The notes: a model not told the origin generated them from the sequence alone. A stretch of DNA of 64,000 nucleotides from Candidatus Amarobacillus elongatus (GCA_016703545.1 JADJBX010000007.1:62001-126000); one strand, 5' to 3'. Counted from the first letter of the stretch, positions 43,858 to 54,078 are shown. Numbers and translations: made by a program.

Positions 43858-46800
43858 TTGAAGGCAGCCGGAGAGACGGGAGAGCGGCTGTTCACCGGCG
43901 GCGGTGAACTCGGCGCGCTCATGCAGACGGTGGATTGGGCGGCGACACCCCTTGGCCCCGTCGAGGGCTGGCCCCAGAGCCTGCGCACCACCCTCGATAT
44001 CTGCCTGCGCTCGGCCTTTCCCATGCTCCTCTGGTGGGGCCCGGACGCCATCCAGCTCTACAACGACGGCTACCGCCCGGTCCTCGGCGATAAGCACCCG
44101 CGGTCGCTGGGCCAGAGCGGTCCGGAGTGCTGGCGCGAAATCTGGCCCGTCATCGGCCCCCTCTACGACGAAGTCCTGCGCACCCAGCGGTCGACCTGGT
44201 CCGAGGACCTGCTGCTCCTCATGAACCGGGCCGGCTTCGAGGAGGAGACGTACTTCACCTTCTCCTACAGCCCCGTGCGCGATGAATCGGGCGGCATCGC
44301 CGGCGTGCTCGTGACCTGCGTCGAGACCACCGGCCGCGTCATCGGCGAACGGCGGGTGGCGACGCTGAAGGAGCTGGCCGCCCGCTGCGCCGATGTGCAC
44401 ACCCCCGCGGGCGTCGCCGCGGCCGCCGCCGAAGTGCTCGCCGGGGCGGAGAACGACCTCCCTTTTTCGCTCATCTACCTTCTTCCATGAGCACTCCGAA
44501 AGCGCGACCCTCGCGGCTTCGTGCGGGACCGAGGCGCAGTTCGCGCCGACGCTGGTGCCACTTGCCGATGGCGCATGGCCGCTCGGAGAAGCCGCCGCCG
44601 GCCGCGCGCCGCTGGCGACCGCCATCCCCGGCGGCGACGGCGGTCGCGCGCTCGTCGTGCCACTCCTCGAACCCGCCCGCGAAACGCCGTCCGGCTTCCT
44701 CGTCGCCGGGCTCAGCGCACGGCTCGCCCACGGCCCCGAATACGAGGGGTACGTCGCGCTCGTCGCGTCGCACATCGCCGGGGGACTGAACAACGCCCGT
44801 CTGCACGACCAGACGCGCCGCCGCGCGGAGGAGCTGGCCGCGCTGGATCACGCCAAGACGGTGTTCTTCACGAACGTCAGCCACGAGTTCCGCACGCCGC
44901 TGACGCTGCTCCTGGCGCCGATCGGAGACCTCCTCGATGGCCAGCTCGGGGAGGTGGCGCCAACCCAGCGCACCCACCTCGAGATGGCTCGCCGTAATGC
45001 CCTGCGCCTGCTGAAGCTGGTGAACACCCTCCTCGATTTCGCGCGCATCGAGGCCGGCCGCTCCGATGCCGTCTTCGAACCCGTGGACCTCTGCCGCACG
45101 ACAGAGGACATCGCCTCCGCCTTCCGTTCGGCCTTCGAGCGCGCCGGCCTCACCTTCACCGTCGTCTGCGATCCGTTCGAGGCGCCCGTCTACGTGGACC
45201 GGGACCAGTACGAGAAGATCGTCCTCAACCTGCTCTCGAACGCGCTCAAGTACACCCTCGATGGCAGCGTCGAAGTGCGCGTTGGGCGCGAAGGTGACCA
45301 GGCCGTGCTGACGGTCAAGGACACAGGCGTGGGCATCGCCCGCGAGGACCTGCCGCACCTGTTCGAACGGTTCCGGCGGATGCGCCAGCCCCGCGCGCGC
45401 AGCATCGAAGGCACAGGCATCGGCCTCGCGCTCGTGCACGAGCTCGTGCGCCAGCACGGCGGGAGCATCGCCGCCGAAAGCCGCGAAGGCACGGGCACGA
45501 CCTTCCGTCTCGCGCTGCCGCTGGGGCTCGCGCACCTGCCCCCCGAGCGCGTCTTCGCCGCCCGTTCCCTGCCCAGCACCGCCCTCGGCGCGGAGCCGTT
45601 CGTGGAGGAAGCCCTGCGCTGGCTCGCGACCGCGGACGAAAGCCCCGCGCAACCATCGCCGCCCCTCGCCCGCGAACAGGCCCGCGTCCTCGTGGTCGAT
45701 GACAACGCCGACATGCGCACCTACGTCGCGAACCTGCTGCGCACGACGTGGGCGGTGGAGACCGCCGCCGATGGCGAGCAGGCGCTCGCGCGCATCCAGG
45801 CCGACCCGCCCACGCTCGTGCTCGCGGATGTGATGATGCCGGGCCTCGATGGCTTCGAACTCCTCCGCTGCCTGCGCGAGGACCCGGCCACGCGCGAGCT
45901 GCCCGTCGTCCTCATCTCCGCCCGAGCGGGCGAGGAGGCACGCCTCGAAGGGCTGCGCGCCGGCGCGAACGACTACATCGTCAAGCCGTTCACCGCGCGC
46001 GCGCTCATGGGGCGCGTCGGCAACCAGCTGCGCATCGCCGCCGAGCACCGCGCGCGCGTCGAGACCGAGCGCCGGACGGTCGCCCAGCTGGAGGAGATCG
46101 CGCGGCTGAACGTGCTCCTGCACCGCAACGGCTCGCTGGACGACATCCTCGCGCAGGCGGCGGCGTCGGCGGCCCGGCTCGTGAGCGCGCGCATGGCCGC
46201 CGTCAGCCTCGCCGCGGACCGCGGCCGTGCGGAGCCAACCACCACGCGGTACCTCGCCCCCGGCTTCGAACCGCTCGCACCGCTCGACCAACCGGCGCGC
46301 GCCGAGGCGATCGACCGGCTCGTCCGCGAGGCGAAGCGGCCCGTGCGCCTCCCGCGCGAGGAGATGCTGCGCCACCCCGCGTTTCGCACCCCAGAGGGCG
46401 GTGTGGACCTGCCCGTCCCCCCCGATGGCTGGCTCGCGGTACCGCTCAACGGCCTCGATGGCCGCACCCTCGGCGTCCTCCAGGTCGCCGCGCGGGAGAG
46501 CGGCGACTTCACCGACGAGGACGAGGCGATCCTCGTCCAGCTCGCGCAGACCGTCGCCGTCGCCATCGAGACCGGCCGCCTGATCGGCGAACTGGAGCGT
46601 TCGAACGGCGCCAAGGACGAGCTCCTGGGGCTGGTCTCCCACGAACTGCGCACCCCGCTGACGATGCTGCGCGGCAACGCCAACATGCTCGCGCGCCAGG
46701 AGGCCCGTCTCTCGCCCGGCGAGCGCACCAACGCCCTGCGCGACATCGAACGGAACGCCGAGCGGCTCACGGAGACGATCGAGAACATGCTCGTGCTTTC

Positions 46801-47296
46801 GCGGACGGGCCCCGGCGAGCTCGAAATGGAACCGATCCTGCTGGAGCGCGCGGTGCGCGAGGCGATGCGCGAGCACCTTCGCCGCCACCCCGGCGCGGAC
46901 GTCACGCTGCACGTCCTCGATGTCATCCCGCCGGTCCTCGGCCAGGAGCCGTACGTCACGCAGGTGGTGCTCAACCTGCTCGGGAACGCGGCGAAGTACG
47001 CCCCGGGCGCCCCCGTCGCCATCACCCTCAGCGCCGGCGATGGCCGCGCCGTCGTCGAGATCTGCGACGAAGGGCCGGGCATCGCCTCCGACGAGCTGGC
47101 GCAGCTCTTCACGCCGTTCTTCCGCGGCGCCGCCCATGCCGCCTACGTCTCCGGCAGCGGCCTCGGCCTGACCGTGTGCCAGCGGCTGGTCGAAGCCGTG
47201 GGCGGCGAGATCACGGTCGATTCCGTACCCGGGCACGGCGCCGCATTCCGCTTCACCGTCCCGTACGACCACGCCGCCATCGCCGCCGGCGAATGA
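43858..47296 (+). CDS. hybrid sensor kinase with two HK modules, frameshifted
   Basis: About 1145 aa in order: PAS-like ('VDWAATPLGPVEGWPQSLR', 'PMLLWWGPDAIQLYNDGYRP'), GAF, HisKA/HATPase 1 (phospho-His in 'NVSHEFRTPLTLLL'), receiver ('ADVMMPGLDGFELL'), GAF, and a second HisKA/HATPase ('GLVSHELRTPLTML'). No TM helix, so cytoplasmic. Start TTG 43858 follows GAGGGAGGG. The N-terminal part ends as written at 44490, but GAF sequence goes on in another frame; a one-base change near 44479-44486 joins them. Two complete kinases in one chain with a receiver between them is uncommon. Confidence 0.85.
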
Positions 47297-47363
47297 GCGG
47301 CGGGGCCGGGTGGCGGTGGCCTTCCTGCCCGTTTCCGCGTGCCGCGCTATCGTTTGTCTCGTG

Positions 47364-48371
47364 ATGCGCCGCTCGTTGCTCCTCGTCCCCTTCGCCCTCC
47401 TGACGCTCGCGCTCGCCGCGTGCGGCGGCGATGACGATGCGGGCTCCACGAAGAGCGACCCGACCGCCTTCCCCGCCTCCAGCGACCCGGCTCGCAACAT
47501 CCCCGCTGACCAGCGCGACAAGGTGAACATCGTCGTCGCCGGCAGCGCCTTCTACGCCGGCGCGGTGAACAACTTCGTCTTCGGCATCACCGATAAGAAC
47601 GACGAACCCCAGGGCGGGGCCACCGCGCGCGTCACCTTCTACGACCTGAAGGACGGCAACAACCCGAAGCCGGTGTTCCAGGCCGATGCCGTGCAGAGCG
47701 CGCCCGGCGTGGGCCCCACCACCGAGCACATCCACACGGGCGGCGAAGTCCACACCCACGGCGGCGCCGACGACAACCGCGTCGGCTACTACGTCCGGGT
47801 GAAATTCGACCACGGCGGCCCCTGGGGCGTCGCCGTCGAGGCCACTCTCAAGGACGGCACCAAGGGCGTCTCCAGCGTCGGCTTCCTCGTCGAGGACAAG
47901 CCCGGCATCCCCGCGCCCGGCCAGCCCGCCCCGAAGAGCGACAACCTCACGAAGACGGACGTCGCCAACATCAGCGAAATCGACTCGGGCACGCCTCCGA
48001 ACGACATGCACGATGTGAAGATCAAGAACGCCATCGCCGCCGGCCGGCCGCTCGTGATCGTGTTCTCGACGCCCGCGTTCTGCACCTCGCGGTTCTGCGG
48101 GCCCGTGAACGAAGAGGTCGAGGCGCTCCAGGCGAAGTACCGCGACCGCGTCGATTTCGTGCACATCGAGATCTGGCGCAATTTCGACCGCAAGGAGCTG
48201 AACCCGACGGCGCGCGAATGGCTCATTCGCCCCGATGGCGGGCTCAGCGAGCCGTTCGTGTACATCGTCGGCAAGAACGGCGTCATCTACGACCGCTTCG
48301 AAGGGCCGATGGCGGGGAACATCCTCGAGCCGGCGGTGAAAGCCGTGGCCGAGGGGCAGGTCTGGAAGTAG
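47364..48371 (+). CDS. lipoprotein with thioredoxin-like domain
   Basis: 335 aa. Signal with lipobox 'LALAACGGD'. The first outer domain has His-rich motifs ('TEHIHTGGEVHTHGGADD') likely to bind metal. The C-terminal domain (about 225-335) is thioredoxin-like: 'RPLVIVFSTPAFCTSRFCGP' with C-x4-C in place of C-x-x-C, then 'DFVHIEIWRNFD'. SCO1- or peroxiredoxin-type use (copper delivery or thiol redox at the membrane) is inferred only. Confidence 0.75.
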   Translation: MRRSLLLVPFALLTLALAACGGDDDAGSTKSDPTAFPASSDPARNIPADQRDKVNIVVAGSAFYAGAVNNFVFGITDKNDEPQGGATARVTFYDLKDGNNPKPVFQADAVQSAPGVGPTTEHIHTGGEVHTHGGADDNRVGYYVRVKFDHGGPWGVAVEATLKDGTKGVSSVGFLVEDKPGIPAPGQPAPKSDNLTKTDVANISEIDSGTPPNDMHDVKIKNAIAAGRPLVIVFSTPAFCTSRFCGPVNEEVEALQAKYRDRVDFVHIEIWRNFDRKELNPTAREWLIRPDGGLSEPFVYIVGKNGVIYDRFEGPMAGNILEPAVKAVAEGQVWK

Positions 48372-48444
48372 CGGCGGCGCCGAGCAACGTCGTGCGCTCG
48401 CGGCCCCACGCCGCCCGCGCGGCGAACCTGCTACCCTTTCCCCC

Positions 48445-49281
48445 ATGCCGGAACTGACAGCCGACGATGGTGTTTCCCTGCATTACGAGGAGTGGGGCGA
48501 CACGGAAGCCCCCGCCGTGGTCCTCCTGCACGGTTTCACCAGCGACCTCCGCATGTGGAAAGCGCACGCCGAGGCGCTCGCGGAGGAGTACCGCGTCGTC
48601 GCCATCGACCTGCGCGCGCACGGCGCCTCCGGTGCTCCCGAAGCCATCGAGAGCTACACCATGGAGCGCTACGCCGAGGACGTCCGCCAGCTTCTCGCCG
48701 CGCTGAACATCGACCTCTGCGCGCTCGTGGGCTGCAGCTTCGGCGGCATGGTCGCGCTGCAGGTGGCCATCTCCGCGCCGGACCTCGTCGCCGCGCTCGT
48801 GCTCACCGATACCTCCCCCGCCTACGCATCCGACCGCTACGACGATGAGTTCCGCCGCCGCGAGGCGCGCCTCGTCGAACAGGAGCGCATCGTCGAGGCG
48901 TTCGGCACGGCCGAGCTCGGCAAGCGCGTGGCCGCCACCGTGAAGGACACCTTCCTCGCCGAGGCGCTCCGCCGCCGCTACGCCAGCATGACCCGCGAAG
49001 GCTACCTTGGCGCCGCGCGCGTTCGCCGCGAACGGCCGGACCTCACCGGGCGCCTTCGCGAGCTGACCATGCCCGTGCTCATCTGCACCGGCGATGCCGA
49101 CCCCGTGCGCTCGGCGGCCGACGTCATGCTCCTGGAGCTCCCGGAGGCGCGCTTCGTGCTCTTCCGCGATTGCGGGCATGGGGTGCCCTCGCTCCGCCCG
49201 GAGTCGTTCCTCGAAGTGCTCGCCGCGTTCCTGCACGATGTCGAGGACGGCCGGCCGCTGGCAGGCACCTTCACCGTCTGA
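48445..49281 (+). CDS. alpha/beta hydrolase
   Basis: 278 aa. 'VVLLHGFTSDLRMWK' (oxyanion), 'VGCSFGGMVALQVA' with nucleophile Ser, 'LICTGDADPVRSAAD' with acid and 'RDCGHGVPSLRPE' with His. The family includes esterases, lactonases, epoxide hydrolases and haloperoxidases; the substrate is not evident. No signal peptide. Confidence 0.9.
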   Translation: MPELTADDGVSLHYEEWGDTEAPAVVLLHGFTSDLRMWKAHAEALAEEYRVVAIDLRAHGASGAPEAIESYTMERYAEDVRQLLAALNIDLCALVGCSFGGMVALQVAISAPDLVAALVLTDTSPAYASDRYDDEFRRREARLVEQERIVEAFGTAELGKRVAATVKDTFLAEALRRRYASMTREGYLGAARVRRERPDLTGRLRELTMPVLICTGDADPVRSAADVMLLELPEARFVLFRDCGHGVPSLRPESFLEVLAAFLHDVEDGRPLAGTFTV

Positions 49282-49453
49282 GTCCCCCGGCGCCGCCGAA
49301 TTAATTGGAGTTTCGGGAATCAACCGGACGCGCCTCCATTTCCACAGTGAAATGCGGGGAAATTGCGCTGAGGCGGCTTTCCGCACGGTCGATAACCACG
49401 GCAAACCGGCGCGCCGCCATCGTTTCGGCAGCGCCGCATGGGGAGCCTCGAAC

Positions 49454-50896
49454 GTGGATCCACAGCAGCGCAGCGGCCCGCGGCCGGCCGGTACCAGTAC
49501 GCATCCGAACGAGACCGAATTCGGCATGCACGAGATGTTCTTCTCCATCACCGATCAGAAGGGCATCATCAAGACCGGCAACGACGTCTTCGTGCGGGTG
49601 AGCGGCTATTCGAAGGACGAGATGGTGGGCCGGCCCCACAACCTCGTCCGCCACCCGGACATGCCCCGCATCGTGTTCAAGCAGCTCTGGGACGAAATCG
49701 GCGCCGGGCGGCCGATCGCCGCGTACGTGAAGAATCGGTCCGCCGACGGCCGCTTCTACTGGGTCATGGCGACCGTCGTCCCCATCCCCGGCGGCTACCT
49801 CTCCATCCGCATCAAGCCCAGCTCCGAGCTGTTCGAGGTGGCGAAGTCCATCTATCCCGAACTGCGGCGTGTCGAAGCCGAGATCGAAGGACCGAACGGG
49901 CTCAACCGCAAGGAGGCGATGGAAGCCTCCGGCGCCCGCCTCGGCGAGCTGCTCGCGGGCGCCGGGTACGATTCCTACGACACCTTCATGCGCGAGGCCG
50001 TACTCGCCGAGACCAACGCGCGCGAAGTCGACGCCCAGAAGCGCCGGCTCGCCGGCCAGATGCGCAGGGCGCCGCGCGCCGGCGGCCACGGCGACGCCGT
50101 CCTCGAAGGCCTGAACATCGTCGATGACGCCCTCGCGCGGCTCGTGCTGCGGCTCGATGACTACGTCCGGCTGAGCCACCAGCTCGCCGAGAAGGCGGCC
50201 TTCGTGCGCGGCCTCGCCGACGACGTGCGGCTGTTCGCGGTCAACGCCATCGTCATCGCCAGCAAGGCCGGCGGCCGCGATGGCGCCGCCATCGGCGCCG
50301 TCGCCGCCGTCCTCCAGAAGAACGCCGATTCCGGCAGCGTCCTCTTCGGCGACCTCGGCAACGCCATCGGCGAGGCCACGGGCACCCTCGCCGACCTCCT
50401 CTTCCCCGTCGCCGCCAGCCGCCTGCAATCGGAGATGCTCTCTCACTTCGTGGTCGAACTGGACCTCGCGCCCCGCCTCGCCTTCCGCCGCGGCGATCTT
50501 TCGCTGCTTCACGGCTCGCTCGTGCGCGAAGTGGCGGAGCTCGTGCCGCTGCTCAACGAACTGGACCGCCGCATGGGCGTGCTTTCGAACGACGTACGGG
50601 ACCTGCGCCGCGTCCTGGGGATGATGCGCGCCCTCAGCCTCGACGGCGAAATCGAGGCCGCCCGCATGCAGGACTCCACGCAGTTCAGCATGCTCTTCAA
50701 GACCGTGCGCGCGCAGGTCGAGACCGCATGGGGCGAACTCGCCGACCTCTCGCAGTCCGTCGAATCGTTCCTGCGGCACGACAACGCCCAGGAGCTGGAG
50801 GCGGCGCTGGCGCGGGCGGGGGGCGCCATCACGGACTGGACGAACGTGCCCATGGACGGGATGCCCAACGGCATCGAGCGGCGCCGCGCGGCGTAA
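49454..50896 (+). CDS. PAS-domain sensory protein (Aer-like), no MCP tip
   Basis: 480 aa. An Aer-type PAS at about 20-130: 'GRPHNLVRHPDMPRIVFKQL', 'FYWVMATVVPIPGGYLSIRI'. The rest is a long all-helical region with repeated charged heptads ('LADDVRLFAVNAIVIASKAG', 'ALSLDGEIEAARMQ'), like the chemoreceptor bundle, but the highly conserved signalling tip of MCPs is not seen and there is no TM. I infer a soluble redox/energy sensor that pairs with kinase or Che-like partners, or a decayed receptor. GTG 49454 has GGGAG 9 nt upstream. Confidence 0.7.
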   Translation: MDPQQRSGPRPAGTSTHPNETEFGMHEMFFSITDQKGIIKTGNDVFVRVSGYSKDEMVGRPHNLVRHPDMPRIVFKQLWDEIGAGRPIAAYVKNRSADGRFYWVMATVVPIPGGYLSIRIKPSSELFEVAKSIYPELRRVEAEIEGPNGLNRKEAMEASGARLGELLAGAGYDSYDTFMREAVLAETNAREVDAQKRRLAGQMRRAPRAGGHGDAVLEGLNIVDDALARLVLRLDDYVRLSHQLAEKAAFVRGLADDVRLFAVNAIVIASKAGGRDGAAIGAVAAVLQKNADSGSVLFGDLGNAIGEATGTLADLLFPVAASRLQSEMLSHFVVELDLAPRLAFRRGDLSLLHGSLVREVAELVPLLNELDRRMGVLSNDVRDLRRVLGMMRALSLDGEIEAARMQDSTQFSMLFKTVRAQVETAWGELADLSQSVESFLRHDNAQELEAALARAGGAITDWTNVPMDGMPNGIERRRAA

Positions 50897-50911
50897 TCAC
50901 CGGCCCTTCTC

Positions 50912-50939
50912 GAGGCCCCGCGGGTTACCACGGGGCCTC
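50912..50939 (+). terminator. terminator of the PAS gene
   Basis: Arms GAGGCCCCG and CGGGGCCTC, 9 bp, loop of 10 nt, 15 nt past the stop. Confidence 0.65.
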
Positions 50940-51071
50940 CGCATGTCCCGCGGCGGCACCCTCACGCACCCGTGAACGTCAAATATTTTGAAACTGGGGC
51001 GAAAACACCAGCTATCGACTTGACGGCTCCCCTCGCCTCGCTAAGACTCTACGCGCTTATAGGAGGAACTG

Positions 51072-52262
51072 ATGGAGTTTCGCGATACTGCGGAGGAGTC
51101 TGCCTTTCGAACGGAAGTGCGCTCCTTCATCAAGAGCAACCTGAACACCGACTTCCGCGCGATGGGCGAAGAAGGCGGCGAAGGTGGCCCGGATCTGCGC
51201 ACCGCGCTCAAGCCCTGGCGCGACGCCCTCGCCACGCGTGGGTGGATCGCTCCGCACTGGCCGAAGGAGTACGGCGGAGCCGGCATGTCGCCGGTCGAGC
51301 AGTTCATCTTCAACGAAGAGATGGCCGAAGCCCGCGCCCCGCAGGTCGGCGGCATGGGCGTCACGATGATCGGCCCGATCATCATTCTCTACGGCACCGA
51401 TGAGCAGAAGAAGGAACACCTTCCGCGCATCACCAGCGGCGAGATCCAATGGTGCCAGGGCTACTCCGAGCCCGGCTCCGGCTCCGACCTCGCGTCCCTC
51501 CAGACCCGCGCCGTCCGCGATGGCGACGACTACCTCGTCTCGGGCCAGAAGATCTGGACCTCCGGTGCGCACCGCGCGGACTGGATGTTCATGCTCGCCC
51601 GCACGGACCCGGATGCGCCGAAGCACCGCGGTATCTCCATGCTCCTCATGGACATGAAGAGCCCGGGCGTGACCATCTCGCCGCTCATCACCATGGCCGG
51701 CGACCACGTCTTCAACCAGGAGTACTTCGACTCCGTCCGCATTCCGCGCCGCAACCTGATCGGCGAGGAGAACCGCGGCTGGTACGTCGGCGCCGCGCTG
51801 CTCGACTACGAGCGCTCGAACATCGCCGGCTCGATCGGCCTGCGCCACTCGGTCAACGACCTGGTGCGCTACGTGAAGGACGCCGCGGCGAGCAACGGCC
51901 AGAAGCCGCTGCGCCTGTCGTCGGCGCTGCGGACGGAGATCGCGGAGCGCGCGATCGAGGCCGACATTTCGCGCCTCATCTCGTACCGCGTGATCACGCT
52001 CCAGAAGCGCGGCCAGATCCCGAACTACGAAGCCTCCATGAACAAGCTGTACCGCTCGGAAGTCTCGCAGCGCCTCGCGCGCACGGGCCTGGCCGTGATC
52101 GGCATGCATGGCGGCCTCTACCGCGGCGACCCGCGCGCCCCCCTGAAGGCGCGCTTCAACCACATGTACCTGTCCTCGGTCTCCGGCACGATCGCGGCAG
52201 GCACCAGCGAAGTGAACCGCAACGTCATCGCGACGCGCGGTCTCGGCCTCCCGCGCGGCTAA
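51072..52262 (+). CDS. acyl-CoA dehydrogenase
   Basis: 396 aa, acyl-CoA dehydrogenase fold. 'GYSEPGSGSDLASLQTRAV' (FAD/substrate loop) and 'VSGTIAAGTSEVNRNVIATR' near the C-terminus are family signatures. It reduces FAD while making a trans-2-enoyl-CoA. With the window's crotonase it points to fatty- or aromatic-acid catabolism. ATG 51072 follows AGGAGGAACTG. Strong terminator behind it. Confidence 0.94.
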   Translation: MEFRDTAEESAFRTEVRSFIKSNLNTDFRAMGEEGGEGGPDLRTALKPWRDALATRGWIAPHWPKEYGGAGMSPVEQFIFNEEMAEARAPQVGGMGVTMIGPIIILYGTDEQKKEHLPRITSGEIQWCQGYSEPGSGSDLASLQTRAVRDGDDYLVSGQKIWTSGAHRADWMFMLARTDPDAPKHRGISMLLMDMKSPGVTISPLITMAGDHVFNQEYFDSVRIPRRNLIGEENRGWYVGAALLDYERSNIAGSIGLRHSVNDLVRYVKDAAASNGQKPLRLSSALRTEIAERAIEADISRLISYRVITLQKRGQIPNYEASMNKLYRSEVSQRLARTGLAVIGMHGGLYRGDPRAPLKARFNHMYLSSVSGTIAAGTSEVNRNVIATRGLGLPRG

Positions 52263-52270
52263 ATCCCGGC

Positions 52271-52324
52271 GGCCCAAAACGAAACGCGCCACCCCTTCCG
52301 GGGTGGCGCGTTTGGTTTTGGGCC
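52271..52324. terminator. 25-bp terminator hairpin
   Basis: 5' arm 52271-52295 (GGCCCAAAACGAAACGCG...), TTCC loop, 3' arm 52300-52324; one G-G mismatch only. It contains an A/T-rich outer stem, so it can end transcription from both strands. Confidence 0.85.
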
Positions 52325-52373
52325 GAGTCCGAGTACCCAGTTCCCAGTACCCAGGAGTAAGTGGCCAGTAGCC
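52325..52373. repeat. heptad array (AGTACCC type)
   Basis: In register from 52325: GAGTCCG, AGTACCC, AGTTCCC, AGTACCC, AGGAGTA, AGTGGCC, AGTAGCC. It abuts the 25-bp hairpin. Confidence 0.8.
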
Positions 52374-52409
52374 CGGGGGCTACCCCATGGACCGCGCGAG
52401 CCCCGCGCT

Positions 52410-52493
52410 GGGGTTGCCCCGCTCGAACCTCGAGCCTCGAGCCTCGAGCCACACGCGCCCCCTTTTCTCCTTCCTCTTATCTCCTTTCTCCCC
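52410..52493. repeat. GGGGTTGCCCC core plus ten-unit heptad array (inverted composite)
   Basis: GGGGTTGCCCC at 52410-52420, then units CGAACCT, CGAGCCT, CGAGCCT, CGAGCCA, CACGCGC, CCCCTTT, TCTCCTT, CCTCTTA, TCTCCTT, TCTCCCC (52424-52493). Read on the minus strand it is the same series as at 8641: GAGAAAG-like units, GAGATAA, then GGGCAACCCC. Confidence 0.85.
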
Positions 52494-52544
52494 CGTGCCC
52501 TACCTTGGTGAGCGCGGTCCCCGCGCTTCCACCATAGGGCACCC

Positions 52545-53092
52545 ATGACACCCCCTGGCACGACATCGAAGTCGACCCCGCTCGCATCGGCGAGGCGCTC
52601 CCCGTCGTCATCGAAATCCCCGAAGGCAGCAAGAACAAGTACGAACTGGAAAAGCTGAGCGGCCTGCTCAAGCTCGACCGCGTGCTCCACAGCTCGGTGC
52701 GCTACCCGGCCAACTACGGCCTCATCCCGCGCTCCTACTGCGACGACGGCGACCCCCTGGACGTCCTCGTCCTCGGGCAGGAGGCGGTGCACCCGCTGAC
52801 CATCGTCTACGTGCGGCCGATCGGCGTCATGCACATGCGCGACCAGGGCAAGGCCGACGACAAGGTGCTCGCCGTGCACGCCTTCGACCCCGCGATGGAC
52901 CACATCCGCGAACTCACGGACGCGCCGCCGCACATCCTGCGCGAAATCCGCCGCTTCTTCCTGGATTACAAGGTGCTCGAGGAGAAGGAGGTCGTCATCG
53001 ACCCCTTCGAGGGCCGCGAGAAGGCCCTGCAGGTCATCCAGAAGTCGCTCGAGGACTACCTCGCCCTGCCGCGCTCGTTCTTCGTGCACTGA
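52545..53092 (+). CDS. ppa: inorganic pyrophosphatase, frameshifted
   Basis: About 182 aa. The type I PPase signatures are all present: 'IEIPEGSKNKYELEK', 'PANYGLIPRSYCDDGDPLDV' (D-G-D-P-x-D metal site), 'GQEAVHPLTI' and 'DDKVLAV'. No start exists in this frame after the last stop; adding one C to the run at 52551-52555 links ATG 52545 ('MTPPWHDIEV') to the body. Soluble PPases pull biosynthesis forward by removing PPi. Confidence 0.9.
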
Positions 53093-53171
53093 ACGCGCGA
53101 AGGGCGAGGGCGGCAGGGCGCCGGGCGGACGCGGCCGGGGAACACGCCGCGTGCGCCCGTGCCATCGCCCG

Positions 53172-53366
53172 TCAGGCGGCCTGGCGGTGCTCTTCGTTGG
53201 TGATGAAGTCGGTCTCGCCGATCCAGTTCTTGAACTGCTTTTCGAGGCCGCACTTCTTGCAGACGCCGTTGCTCACGGGGCCGCGGGCCTCATCGATCAC
53301 CCAGTGGTGGGCGTGCTCGGCGGTGACAACGGTCAGGGCCGGGGTAGTGGCAGCATTCGATTCCAT
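53172..53366 (-). CDS. 64-aa zinc-ribbon-like protein
   Basis: 'HHWVIDEARGPVSNGVCKKC' is followed by 'GLEKQFKNWIGE'. The two His and the C-x-x-C could form a metal site. Short proteins with this pattern (W-x-I-x4-GPxSxGxCxxCG) occur in Actinobacteria and Chloroflexota, without known function. The ATG at 53366 follows GAAAGAGCC. Confidence 0.65.
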   Translation of the reverse strand: MESNAATTPALTVVTAEHAHHWVIDEARGPVSNGVCKKCGLEKQFKNWIGETDFITNEEHRQAA

Positions 53367-53553
53367 GGCTCTTTCTCCGCCTCGGGGGGCTTCGAACCCC
53401 TCGTTTGTGGTGTCGGCAGAGTAGGCCTCCCAGAAGAGAGTGATGACGGGCGTTTGGCGCACAAAACCTCCGCCATTAGTCGGAAAACGTGCGCTTGTGT
53501 TCGTTTTTCAGAGCTACCGACGTCCCCTACACTGCGCCCAAAGGAGGCAGCTC

Positions 53554-54078
53554 ATGCCCGCACCCAACACCGACGAACGCCAGCGCGTCCGCGACTACAT
53601 CGTCTCCCAGGCGGCGAAGCTCTCGATTCCCGAGCTCGTGGCGAAGGTCCGCGCGGACACCGCCATCCTGCGCGAAACCGCCGCCGCCGTGCCCGCCGGC
53701 CGCTGGCGCGAACGCCCCTCGGAGGGCGATTGGTCCGCCGCCGAGGTCTGCGCCCACATCCTCGAAATGAACGAACGCAGCGGCTCGGCGATCGAGGCGA
53801 TCCTCGACGGGAACGAACCGCCGCGCGGCGTCGCCGACGTCATGCGCAAGGACACCGGGGACGCCCCCGGTGATGCGGCCACGTTCTGGGACACCTTCAT
53901 CGCCCGCCGCGAGCGGCTCTACGAGCGCGTTTCCCGCGCCAACGGCGATGAGAACCTCGGCGTGCACCTGACCCATGAATGGTTCGGCGCCCTCACCTGG
54001 CGCGAATGGTTCCTCTTCATGCGAGTCCACGACCTCGACCACATGCGGCAGCTCAAGGCCCTCGTTCCGGAGTCCTGA
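53554..54078 (+). CDS. DinB-like protein
   Basis: 174 aa four-helix protein: 'EGDWSAAEVCAHILEMNERS' and 'RVHDLDHMRQLKAL' carry the His ligands typical of DinB/YfiT. ATG 53554 follows AAAGGAGG. The stop lies in the first unit of the next heptad array. Probably a metal-dependent thiol enzyme or sensor. Confidence 0.78.
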   Translation: MPAPNTDERQRVRDYIVSQAAKLSIPELVAKVRADTAILRETAAAVPAGRWRERPSEGDWSAAEVCAHILEMNERSGSAIEAILDGNEPPRGVADVMRKDTGDAPGDAATFWDTFIARRERLYERVSRANGDENLGVHLTHEWFGALTWREWFLFMRVHDLDHMRQLKALVPES

